Assembly (NCBI GenBank): GCA_030762895.1 | Contig: CM061069.1 | Coordinates: 20,475,630-20,539,629 of the forward strand | Source: Sophora flavescens | Taxonomy: Eukaryota; Streptophyta; Magnoliopsida; Fabales; Fabaceae | Direction: 5' to 3' | Length of the DNA stretch: 64,000 nucleotides | In this document: positions 11,765 through 22,306 of the stretch, one piece after another | Layout of the letters: every line of letters begins with the position of its first letter | Numbering within the stretch: the stretch's first letter is position 1 | Translations under genes and position numbers: made by a program | Notes under the pieces: model-generated | Database searches by the model: none | Seen by the model: the letters and a program-made list of their open reading frames with translations, nothing else | Told to the model about the DNA's origin: nothing

Positions 11765-12270
11765 AACATACATACCATATGTTTATGAATCAGAGTATTT
11801 AAAACACTGTTTAGGGTATCCCATCAGTAGGATCCCTCACAGGTATATAATTACACAACTAACTTAGGCTGAAAATATAAAATGTCTCACAAGACGCACT
11901 GGCCTTAACTATCTAGACTTTACCACTCAGGTCCACAACTCTTCCTCCAGCTTCTGGCTAATAAGGAGTTCCATCCAACTTCTCAGCAGCAGGCTCCTCC
12001 ATAGGGTCTTCTCGTACGATCCCATAATAAATACAATACAACATAGAAACGTATAGGGGATAAGAAACATTTCTATCATCAAAAGCGGAAAAGAGTCATA
12101 GCATATCATACAATAAATGTCAGAGACAATCAACACACATAACTAACAAATCATCCTCAAATTATGATATTGTCCTCTACCCTTAACTCATACAATCAAA
12201 ACCCTTATGCTAACATAATTGTCTATATTCCATTCACATTCGTCAATAGTCCATGGCAGTCTGATGCAAA

Positions 12271-12466
12271 GAACTCATTATAGTACACTTATATCTTTTG
12301 ATAGGATAAGACTCGGCATAGTGCACTTCTATCTTTTGATAAGATAGGATCCGGTATAGTGTTATTCTATCTTTTGATAGGATAGGATTCAGTTTAGTGC
12401 TCTTCTATCTTTTGATAATTTAGAACTTGATATAGCACACTTCTATCTTTTGATAGGATAAATAAG
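12271..12466. repeat. Tandem repeat, about 5 x 38 bp, in the N2 5' LTR
   Basis: This is the second copy of the array at 8991-9178, with the same CTTCTATCTTTTGATAGGAT core and only a few substitutions. Confidence 0.9.
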
Positions 12467-13540
12467 ATCAACGCGTCATGAACTGAAAAAGTATCTGCAT
12501 CAAAGCCTCTATATGAATCTCACTATCTCGCATCAATAACAATCTAGTACCCCACACTCCCATCATAACCTCAATTCGCATTCTATGTCACATCTCATCC
12601 ATTAGATAACTTAATTAAGCTAGGCACCTCCAAGTCAATTCATTCTCTCACCCAAACAACCATCTCCCAAACAACATATATCCTTGCTTAAAATCAACTG
12701 AGTATGGTATTAAAAACTAGGCAGATCATGCATCACACAATATCAAGAAATATTCAAATACCACAAAATATCACTTAAGAAATTCAATAATAATAAATTC
12801 AATCAATCTCAGATAAGATAAAATCATCCTAACGTCGATAAACCTACAATCCCCGAATCACCATTGGTTTTACAGAAAAGGTTTCCAATGTGATTTTGGT
12901 CTTGTCGATTACTCGACAACTAGTAGGGTTTAGGTCGCCTTACACAATTATTATAGAATATACTACTTATCGATTCCAATGGTAGATTGGTTCTTTCCCC
13001 CACCTGGGTTATCACTGGAAATCTGAAATTTACGTTCCTCGTTATCACACCACACGTCACCGATTTCACCTTCAACCAACAATATAACCACAATTAAATC
13101 AACACCTCATCCTTAATCCTAGAATGGCTAGGTTCGGCCACTTAATTCAAATAAGGGTTAGAGTTCTTTTCTCAACCTAAGCTTTTGGATACTAGTTACT
13201 TTGGTCCTAGGTAGCTTAGATAAATTGTTATAACAAAATATTTCAATCCATGTTTTTGCTAAGTTTCGACCTTCCTAAAAAAATTAGGTTAGGAACTTTT
13301 GTTGAATCTAAGCTCTTGGATTTAAGCTATACAACTATTATTGAACTTAAATCAAGTGTTAACTTTCAAAAACAACAACAAAACATCAACTCCTCTTTCC
13401 TACGTAGGGTCGGCCAATACATGAAATTTAGGATAGAAAACTTTGTTGAAGTTAAGCTATTATATTAAGATCATATAGAGAGTAAAGAGTATGAAACAAG
13501 TGTTAGAATTGGAAATGACACAACAACATCATACTCTCTT

Positions 13541-14242
13541 TGCGCATACTCTCCCACTGAGGTAGCGTTTGGTATCTGGAATATTTTATTCCCAAGCAAA
13601 CTACATTCCTGGGAATAAAGTTTTCCCACCTTCACACATGGAAATAGAGTTTTCCCAAGATTATAACTATCATTCCCTAATTTTATTCCCGGGACTATTT
13701 TATGCCTTGGAATAAATTTTTAAAACTCGTAACAAACATGGGAAAACATTATTCCCATGCCAACATTCCCAGTAATACTTTTTTAAAACTTGTACCAAAC
13801 ACTATCTACATATTTCCCTGCTTCAACGTAAATAATTCCATCTCTTTCTTGTTACGGACATCCACGGGAAAATACTTCTCTAAGATTCTATTTCTGAAAA
13901 ACAGCCCACCTAACCAACGTGCCCTCAGTCACCATCCTCTAACGGCAGTTCTCCCACCGGTGCTCAGCCTCCTCAGTGAGCATAAAAGTGGCAAAGATAA
14001 CCCGCTGCTGATCATTGAAATCCATGGCTCGGAAGATCTTCTCTATCTCCCTCATCCATAACAGAGCACCCTCGGGGTCATAAGCTCCTATGAAAGATGG
14101 TGGATTATTCCGCTGGAACTTGTCGAGACCCTGAAACTCAGCCGGTCCTCCATTTGTTGTTGTTCTGAACTTGCCCTATCGCATTGGCAAGGAGTGCCAA
14201 TGTGTTAGCGATTACCTGATCGTTTCTACCTCTTCCTGCCAT
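13541..14242 (-). pseudogene. Tekay copy 1 gag, N-terminal part
   Basis: The ATG at 14242 (minus strand) begins MAGRGRNDQ, the same start as gag in copy 2 (21598). The frame follows the gag capsid region with sequence equivalent to PSFIGAYDPEGALLW and EEAEHRWENC, but small indels break it. It is interrupted by the MITE at 13561-13806 and ends at 13541 at the N2 5' LTR stump. Gag would form the particle in which cDNA is made. The missing middle of gag was lost in the deletion at 13540. Confidence 0.8.
13561..13806. mobile_element. MITE in Tekay gag (Tourist/Harbinger-like)
   Basis: A 246-bp non-coding segment has terminal inverted repeats: GGTAGCGTTTGGTA on the left and, read in reverse complement, GATAGTGTTTGGTA on the right. 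Tekay gag continues without it on both sides (minus strand GGGAAATATG before, TCAGTGGGAGAGTATGCG after), which gives the empty-site structure by comparison with copy 2 at about 22020-22050. The possible short target copies (TGA on the left, TA on the right) are imperfect, so the superfamily call is tentative. The interior is rich in ATTCCC and GGGAAT motifs. Confidence 0.7.
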
Positions 14243-14429
14243 GAGTTCCTGTACATGTCCAAAACAACCATTATATACAGAGAACTTAAGCAGGAAACAA
14301 CTATAGGCTCATAACTTTATGCATCATTGTCTATAACAAGTATAAACGATTCAAACAACAGCACACAACAGACTCACAACAAACTCATACCACAACCTGA
14401 TAGGACAGACCTACTCTGATACCACTAAA
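14243..14429 (-). other. Leader of Tekay copy 1 with primer binding site
   Basis: This is the untranslated interval between the 5' LTR and the gag start. The primer site reads TGGTATCAGAG on the minus strand (14414-14424), five bases inside the LTR end, and fits initiator-Met tRNA. The interval is co-linear with the leaders at 21428-21597 and 49135-49309. Confidence 0.85.
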
Positions 14430-16972
14430 TGCGACACCCTCTACCCCACATGTTAATTATAAAAAATTTACGTAAAATAGGTAAGATAAAAACAAGCATT
14501 TATTTTGTAAAATAAAAACTGGATAGAAAGCACCACATTGTAACGTCTCAACAACGCAGAAAAGAAACATAGTTTTCAAATAAATAAAACATAAATCATA
14601 AACATAAAACATAAAACATAACCCAACCACGATGTCACATACAAAGCTGGTATAACCATTCCGGAATAAAATCCACGAAATTACAAACTGAAACAACTAG
14701 ACTAATAACAACTATAACTACTAATAAGTCCTAACTAGAGTAGTGGCTCCTCAGAGTCACTCCCCAACTGGCTGCTCACCGTCCTCTGCATAAAGAGATA
14801 CATGCCAAAACAGAAACAGAGAAAACGGGGAGTCAGAAGACATGTAAACACAACGACTTGGAGATAGTAAGTAAGATGAACATACATCATAGCATGGCAT
14901 AGCAAGATACAACACATAAATATAGGCGACAACATATATATCCATATCAACATGTCAACTCAACCATCATATGCTATGCGGTGCAACACTACTCCGCTAC
15001 TCCATTATGCATGTGGATCCAAACTATCTCAGGAAGGCAACTTCGGAGTTACATATCCACATTGGACAAAAAGCACCAACGCCAACAGTTCACCAAACCA
15101 TGGGTGAACCCCTTTGATAGCCGACACACCATACTCTCAGATGCGCCACCATAGGGGCGCACGGTCCACCAAACCTTGTGTGAACCACCCGCGGACGGCC
15201 AGATCGCCGTACTCTAGGATGACCTCCCCTATGTTGATCTTCCCCCACTAACAACTCCAATGTGTGATGCATGAGCACAACAACAAACAAGGGCAACCAC
15301 CTCCTTCACTTGGCCCAATAAGCACCTAAGACTTATCACCAATATCAACACCTTAACCCTTAAGAGTCAATGCCCCCTTGGCCAAAAAGCACCAAGGTTC
15401 AACTTATCAACACCTCGACCAAAAAGCATCGAGACCACTTTGACCAAATAGCACCAAAGCTTGTAAACATGAACCCATTAGGCACCGACTTAACGAACTT
15501 ATTACTCTTGTTTATCTTAATTAGTCTTTAATTAAGTTATCTAACTGTCTTTATTTGATTGGTTTCTTATTTCATTATTGCGAACATTTGGGGTGAAACT
15601 TCCCTTTAAAACCTTTAATCTTGGATTTTGTATTGGAGGGGGAGAAAGGGCGTGCTCACCCCAAGCATGGGCGTGCTTCCTTTTATGCACGACTATGCTC
15701 GATGCACGATCATGTTCCTATTCTTCACGGCCATGCTTAAAGCACGACCATCTTCCAGAATTCAAACTGGGAGCACGGGCGTGCTCCACTGTCAGCGGTC
15801 GTGCTCTCGACTGGCCGTCATTGCTCGGGGCTGATTCATGGTGTTCTTGAGGCCAAGACTTTCCTAAACACTCTTAAATCAAATCCTAGGGTCTTAACTA
15901 AACCATTTGGCGTAAACGTGTCATCTCACTTTTAGTCCATATTTTATGAACATGTTAGGGGAATTATTCCATCAACCGTAATGTTAATTAAGAGTCCTAT
16001 TTTTGCCAGTTAGGGTCTTATTAACAAACCAACATCAACAAACATACATTCAGCCAATACTCATAACAACATTATAAATAGCATGACTTAGCCAGTTAAT
16101 CATAACATAACATACTAATCATCATTCATAATTGGCATCAAAACAGATACATGGACTAGGCATCAACGGACATACCATTAACCAAATACCAATCATAGCA
16201 ATTAATCGAATTGAACATATAATCAAATATAACATGGCATTGACAACAGTTAATAACAAAGGGGCTTTGGGAACCCCTCATCTTATGCTACCCCTTGCCT
16301 AATGATTACACTATCCTTCTCCCCATACCTGTTATGAAGAATCCGATAGTGATAACTCAAACGGTAAACCAACACGTTCCTCAAGCGGCTCAGTTAGTTT
16401 TCCAAGCCTTGGTCAAACAGAAAGGGTTAACCAATTAGTTCCCAAATCTAAATAACAGAAAAGGAAACACTAAGAGGGACGAACTGTTACCTATGAGAAT
16501 CAACAAAGACGAACTAGACGTTCCCAAGAGTCTCTAAAGCTCCAACAATGCAATGGGTTTAGAGAAAATAGGGAAGAAAGGGTTTGTAGCCGCAACAGGG
16601 TTTCTGTTTTTGCCGAAATAGGGTTTAAAACGCAACCCACGGTTTCTTTGCCACTTTTATAAGCTACAGACCTAAGCAAGACCGTGCATCTTAATAAGCA
16701 CGGACGTGCTTACCTCAGCTTCTCCGTGATGCCAATCCCTTGCACGGCCGTGCTGCTCATTAAGCACGGTCGTGCTTGTGATCCAAACGGTCACAAGACA
16801 CAGCATTGAGTACAGACATGCTGGACATGAGCACGGCCGTGATCATGTACCAGAAAGGGATTTTAAGCCTAGATATCCCACTTAGCCCTTAATAACAACT
16901 CTAAGCTAAGTCCTAAGGCTTAAGCAAGCACAAACATTCATACAAGAACTTAACAAAAAACGGGGTGTTACA
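14430..16972 (-). mobile_element. 5' LTR of Tekay copy 1
   Basis: A 2,543-bp LTR reads TGTAACACCCCG at 16972 to GGGTGTCGCA at 14430 on the minus strand. It matches the LTR of copy 2 (18988-21427) throughout. It holds two clusters of GC-rich AGCACG/CGTGCT dyads (about 15650-15810 and 16675-16850). A block of GCTTTTTGG/CCAAAAAGCACC phrases occurs between about 15060 and 15470. The base run after 16972 (CTTAG) would be one target copy; the other is outside the window. Confidence 0.9.
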
Positions 16973-17563
16973 CTTAGAAAAGCTCAGATAAATGTGCTTT
17001 TCACTTTATTGCATAAGGGACGTTTTGCAGCAATGTCTTTGTCTTTTCTTCTTGTCTGTACTCGATAGAAGACTAGAAATAATGTAATTTACTTCATTTG
17101 AATATTTTAATTCATTTCTTCAATGAAATACTTCCATCCAGATTCCTAGTAATTTCTTCATAAAATATTTTCTCATTTTGGAATGTTGCTTCAGTCACGA
17201 GAGAGAAAATATATCTTTATACTTCATACTTCAACACTTCAAGTCTTCCAAGATGGAGATATAACACTTCAATTATTCTGACATGAGCCGAGTGCTTTCC
17301 TTGATTCTGTCAGAATTTCAGACACATCTTTAGAATGATCGGACACTTCTTTGTATGATTCTTTATTGAAGATTCAGTCTGTAATCTTGATCTATCTTCT
17401 TTCAACTTTCTTCAGAGTATTGAATTTATACTTTTTGTTGTTGTCAACTTTTCAGAGAGTATTTTATCAGTGTATAGCTTTTGTAGATTTTCCTTGTTCT
17501 TTCAACTGAGAGACGAGATAGAGATTTTTGAGTAGATCACTCTTCATTATTTGACATAGTCTT
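16973..17563. other. Unassigned 0.6-kb spacer
   Basis: This AT-rich, pyrimidine-rich sequence is not part of any element I can delimit. It has no reading frame over 60 codons and no terminal repeats. It may be the target DNA or a decayed copia LTR; I cannot decide. Confidence 0.5.
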
Positions 17564-17709
17564 TGTAACATCCTTTTTTTAAGGCTTTATTTATATGTTT
17601 AAGACCTTGATTATGTGGTCAATATGCATTTTAAGTATATGGAACCTTACATGGAAAGTATGCGATCAAACGTGTTCGAATCGAGCGAGAACATAAGCTA
17701 GGGTTCCTT
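17564..17709 (+). mobile_element. LTR start fragment (Tekay-like)
   Basis: TGTAACATCC at 17564 looks like an LTR start of this group. About 146 bp follow before a second LTR start (TGTAACATCCTG) at 17710. The body after the first ten bases differs from the Tekay LTRs, so this is probably a related family whose remainder lies elsewhere. Confidence 0.5.
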
Positions 17710-18987
17710 GTAACATCCTGTTTTTTGTTAAGTGCTTGTATGAATATTGTTTGCTTGTTTAAGTCTTGGGACTTAGCTTAGAGTTTTTTTAGTACTAAGT
17801 GGGATTTCTAGACTTAAAATCCCTTTGTGGTACATGAGCACGACCGTGCTCATGTCTAGCACGCCCGTGCTCAATGCTGTGTTGACTAGTGACCATTGGG
17901 ATCATAAGGACGGCGATGCTTAATAGGAAGCATGGCCGTGCAATGGATTGGCATCACGAAGACGTCGAGGTAAGCACACCCTTGCTTAGTAAGGTGCACG
18001 GTCGTGCTTAGGTCTGCAGCTTATAAAAGTGGCACAAAAACCAAGGGTTGCATTTTAAACCCTATTTCGACAAAAACAGAAACCCTGTTACGGCTACAAA
18101 CCCTTTCTTCCCTATTTTCTCTAACCCATTGCATTTTTGGAGCTTTAGAGACTCTTGGGAATGTCTAGTTCGTTTGTGTTGATCCTTATATGTAACAATT
18201 CCTCCCTCTTAGTGTTTCATTTTCTGTTATTTAGATTTGGGAACTAATTGGTTAACCCTTTCTGTTTGACCAAGGATTGGAAATCTAACTGAGACGCTCG
18301 AGGAACGTGTTGATTTACCGTTTGAGTTGTCACTATCGGATTCTTCATACCAGGTATGGGGAGAAGGATAGTGTAATCATTATGCAATGGGGTAGCGTAA
18401 GATGAGGGGTTCCTATAGCTTCGTTGTTATTAACTGTTGTCAATGCCATGTTATATTTGATTATATGTTCAATTGGATTAATTGCTATGATTGGTATTTG
18501 GTTAATGGTATGTCCGTTGATGCCTAGTTCATATATCTGTTTTGATGCCAATTATGACTGATGATTAATATGTTATATTATGATTAACTGGCTAAGTCGT
18601 GCTATTGATAATGCTGTTATAAGAATTGGTTGAATGTATGTTTGTTGATTTTTTAATAAGACCTCAACTAGATAAAATAGGACTCCTAATTATTATAACG
18701 GTTGATGGAATAATTCCCCTAACATGTTCATAAAATATGGATTCATAGTGAGATGTGAGGTTTACGCCAAATGGTTTAGTTAAGACCCTAGGATTTGATT
18801 TAAGAGTGTTTAGGGAAGTCTTGGCTTTAAAAACACCATGAAGCTTCCCAGAACAGTACGACCAACTCTAGGAGCAAGTCCGTGCTTAACAGGGACCACG
18901 CTCGTGCTTCAAGTTTGAATTCTTGAAGATGGCAGTACTTTTAGCACGACCATACATAACAAGAACACGACTGTGCATCGATCTCGG
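17710..18987 (+). mobile_element. Tekay LTR, 5' half
   Basis: A Tekay LTR begins TGTAACATCCTG and aligns with the first half of the LTR at 14430-16972 (reverse orientation). It includes dyads such as GAGCACGACCGTGCTC (about 17834) and AGCACGCCCGTGCTC. It stops at 18987, where the complete LTR of copy 2 begins, so copy 2 probably inserted into it. The missing half should lie beyond the 3' end of copy 2 and may be the fragment starting at 30563. Confidence 0.8.
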
Positions 18988-21427
18988 TGTAACTCCCCAT
19001 TTTCATTAAGTTATTTTGTGTATGTCTTGTTTGTTAGGAAGGTTTAGAGTGGGCTAAGTGGGGTTTTTAGTGGAAAATCCCTTTCTTAGGCTTGTGACAT
19101 TTGACTGTCTAAGTCACAAGCACAACCGTGCTTAATAGAGAGCACGACCGTGCTCGTTGGGCTAGCGCGTCTCGGTGACGCTAAGTTGAGCACGCCCATG
19201 ATCAAAAGTGAGCACACCCGTGCTCAATAGTAGACCGTGCCTCGTAAGCACTAAGTTGAGCACGCCCATGCGCAAGGAGGAGCACGACCGTGCTCGTGTC
19301 TGTGCCTTTAAATACAGAACAGTAACCGAGGGTTTTAGTTGTAAACCCTATTTTGGCAACAGTAGCCACCCTAGTGCGACTGAACCTATTTTTCTCCCTA
19401 TTTTCTCTAAACCCATTGCATTGTTGGAGATTTGGAGACTTGTGGGAATGTCTAGTTAGTCAGTGCCAATCATAGTTAGGTATTAGTTGTTCCCTATTTT
19501 GTTTACCTTTCTTTTATTAAGAATTGGGAACTAATGGTTTGACCCTTTTGTTTGACCAAGGCTTGGAAAGCTAACTGAGCAGTTCGAGGGATGCGTTGGT
19601 TTATCAGTCGAGTTGTCATTATCGGAATCTTCATACTAGGTATGGGGAGAAGGATAGTGTATTCATTAGGCAAGTGGGTAGCGTAAGATAAGGGGTTTCC
19701 ATGACCCCCATTGTTTGCTAACTGTTATGAATGTTAAATGCTACCTTTGATTATATTTAAATTGTTGTTGATGCCATGATCTGTTTGGTTGTATAGATTA
19801 ATTACTATACATGTTAAGTTGGTTAATGGTATGTCTGTTATGTATGCCTATTGGCTCATGATTGTTATGTTATATGCATAATGATGTATAATTGGTTGAA
19901 TCTGGACAGGATATGAGAATTGCTATGTGTTGTTGTTATACATTTGTTGGCTGAATGTTGATTGACTGAGTGTTGATGATGAACATGTTAATAAGACCCT
20001 AACTAATTTAGGACTCTTAATTAATGTAATGGTTAAGGGAATAATTTCCCAATGTTTCATAAGACATGAAATGCTAGTGAGAGGTCAGGATTGATGCCAA
20101 CTAGATTAGACAATGACGGTAGGATCTTATTTGAGAGTGTTAGGGAGTTTTTGGCTCCAAGAACACAAGTTGAATCTTCCCGGAACAATACGGCTGGCCC
20201 AGGAGCACGGTCGTGCTGGCGTGCTCCTAGTTGAATTCTGGAAGATGGTTGTGCATTGAGCACGGGCGTGCAGGACAGCGAGCACGACCGTGCTTCACTT
20301 AAATAGCAGCACGACCGTGCTGGGGTGAGCACGCCCGTGCTCCCTTTACTGGTCAAAATGTGAATTAAAGGTTCTAAAGGGGTGTTTCACCGCAGATGTC
20401 CCCAATAATGTAATAAGATACCAATCTAATAAAGAAAGGATAGATAACTTAATTAAAGATTAATTAAGATAAACAAGGGTAACAAGTTGGTTAAGACGGT
20501 GCCCAGTGGGTTACCGCACGTTGATAGGCTTTGGTGCTTTTTGGCTAAAGTGGCCTCGATGCTTTTTGGTCGAGGTGTTTTATAAGTTGAACCTTAGTGC
20601 TTTTTGGCTAAGGGGGCCTTAACCCAGAAAGGTTAAGGTGTTGATGTTGATATCGTTGATAACTCTTGGGTTCATATTGGCCCTAGCAAATGAGGTGGTT
20701 ACCTTGTTTGTTGTTGTGCTCATGCATTCAAATGTTGAAGTTATTAGTAGGGGAAGTTCAACATAGTGGAGGTCATCCTAGAGTTCGACGATCAGACCAA
20801 GTCTCGGGTGGTTCACCCAAGGTTTGGTGAACTATGCGCCCCTGCGGTGGCGTACCCTCGTTATGGTGCGTCGGTTATCCAACGGGTTTACCCATGGTTT
20901 GGTGGACTGTCGGTGTTGGTACTTTTTGGCCAATGTGGATATGTAACTCCGAAGTTGCCTTCCTGAGATAGTTTGGATCCAGATGCATAACAGAGTAGCG
21001 GAGTAGTGTTGCACCGCATAGCATATGTTGGTTGAGATGACATGTTGATATGATTATATGATGTTGATGTTATGCTGTATATTGTTATGCCATGTTATGA
21101 TGTATGTTCATCTTGCTTAACTACTTCCATTCCATTGTGTTTACATGATTTCTTACTCCCCGTTTCTCTTTTTCTGTTATTGGCATGTATCTCTTATGCA
21201 GAGGACGGTGAGCAGCCAGTGGAGGAGTGACTCTAAGAAGTCGCGACTCTAGTAAGGATGTTTAGTTGTTGTTAGTTTCAGTTTCATTTTATTCCGAGGA
21301 TTTATTCCGGAACGGTTATACCAGCTCTGTATGTGACATCGGGGGTAGGATATGCTATTGCATGTTTTTATATTACCTTTTTCAAGTAAATGTTTTATAA
21401 ATAACACGCGGGGTAGAGGGTGTCACA
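18988..21427 (+). mobile_element. 5' LTR of Tekay copy 2
   Basis: A complete 2,440-bp LTR reads TGTAACTCCCC to GGGTGTCACA. It is followed by TTTAG and the primer site. It carries two dyad clusters, 19110-19300 and 20195-20345, with perfect palindromes such as GAGCACGACCGTGCTC. At 21201-21230 there is a short acidic frame (EDGEQPVEE then stop) after a pyrimidine-rich tract and CAG. Confidence 0.9.
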
Positions 21428-21432
21428 TTTAG

Positions 21433-21444
21433 TGGTATCAGAGC
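21433..21444 (+). promoter_or_regulatory. Primer binding site of Tekay copy 2 (initiator-Met tRNA)
   Basis: TGGTATCAGAGC lies five bases after the LTR end. It is the standard complement of the 3' end of plant initiator-Met tRNA and primes first-strand cDNA. Confidence 0.9.
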
Positions 21445-21597
21445 AGGTCTGTCCTATCAGGCCGTGGTCTGTTGTGTGCTCTTGTTTGAATTTTTTTATA
21501 CTTGTTATAGACAATGATGGTCAAAGTTTAAGCCTATTGCTTTTTCCTGCTTAAGTTCTCTGTATTTGATGGTTGTTTTGGACATGTACAGGAACTC

Positions 21598-22306
21598 ATG
21601 GCAGGAAGAGGCAGAAACGATCAGGCAATCACTGATGCATTGGCACTCCTTGCCAATGCAACCAGACATGTTCAAAACAACAACAACGGAGGACTGGCTT
21701 ATTTTCAGGGTTTCGACAAGTTCCAGTGGAACAATCTGCCGTCTTTCAGAGGAGCTTATGACCCCGAGGGAGCTTTGTTGTGGATAAGGGAGATCGATAA
21801 GATTTATAGAGCAATTGATTGTAATGATCAGCAGCGGGTTATCTTCGCCACATTTATGCTCACTGAGGAGGCTAAGCACTGGTGGGAGAACTGTCGTCAG
21901 AGGATGGTGGTTGAGGGTACAACTGTCTCCTGGGTTGTGTTTAGAGATAGGTTTCTAGGGAAGTATTTTCCTGCGGATGTACGCGACAAGAAAAAGATGG
22001 AATTCTTGGGGCTGAGCAGGGAAATATGTTAGTGGGTGAGTATGCGAAAAAGTTTGAGGAGCTGGCTAGGTATTACACACCTTATCAGGTCATGGTGGAT
22101 GATCGGTCAAAGTGTGTAAAGTTCGAGGATGGTCATCATCCGGAGATCAAGCAGGCGATCAATTATCAGGAAATCAGAGTCGTCCCAACCTTGGTGAACA
22201 AGTGTAGGAACTATGAGTATGCCTACAAGTTCAGAGTGGCCAGTTTCAGGAATTCAGACAGCCAGGGTAGCAAGAAGATCAAACAGAAGGATAAGGGCAA
22301 GCAACG
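21598..22306 (+). pseudogene. Tekay copy 2 gag, N-terminal part
   Basis: The frame opens with MAGRGRNDQAITDALALLAN and continues through the capsid region (FQGFDKFQWNNLPSF, YDPEGALLWIREI, EEAKHWWENC, FLGKYFPADVRDKKK). A one-base shift at about 22028 moves it to a second frame (VGEYAKKFEELARYY, then KCVKFEDGHHPEIK), after which a basic linker is cut by a solo LTR at 22307. The start was chosen because copy 1 has the same ATG and context. Gag would package RNA and cDNA; here it is broken. Confidence 0.85.

Larger units (their letters stand above)
8274..13540 (-). mobile_element. Non-autonomous giant-LTR element N2
   Basis: Two LTR copies in the same orientation flank an interior of only 196 bp (11373-11568). 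The 3' LTR is 8274-11372 (3,099 bp). The 5' LTR is truncated (11569-13540, about 1,970 bp remain). The first 150 bp of the two LTRs differ at only a few positions, so insertion is fairly recent compared with the host Tekay copy. No gag or pol is present. The LTR ends (TG...CA), the initiator-Met primer site and the polypurine tract resemble those of Tekay, which suggests that Tekay enzymes mobilise it; that last point is inference. Confidence 0.85.
11569..13540 (-). mobile_element. 5' LTR of N2, truncated
   Basis: This aligns along its length with 8274-10250 of the 3' LTR and includes the AT/GT microsatellite (11717-11764) and the five-copy tandem array (12271-12466). Similarity ends at about 13540 within CATACTCTCTTT, where the sequence continues as Tekay gag. 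The distal 1.1 kb of the LTR is missing together with several hundred bp of Tekay gag, so one deletion removed both sides of the insertion junction. Confidence 0.85.
4153..16972 (-). mobile_element. Tekay copy 1: nested, decayed Ty3-gypsy element
   Basis: On the minus strand the order is 5' LTR (14430-16972), initiator-Met primer site (14414-14424), gag start (14242), then, after insertions, gag zinc knuckle, protease, RT, RNase H, integrase, a chromodomain-like tail, polypurine tract and 3' LTR (4844 down to 4153). The enzyme order and tail are those of Tekay/Del chromoviruses. Element N2 and a MITE lie in gag and N1 lies in the 3' LTR, so the copy is old and cannot be autonomous. The rest of the 3' LTR is before the window, beyond N1. 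Confidence 0.85.

Noticed and set aside
15090..15296. Open frames in Tekay LTRs (also 48355-48594, 15578-15850, 20057-20356)
   Set aside because: They follow GC-rich repeat units of the LTR, are not conserved in frame between LTR copies, and have no domain.
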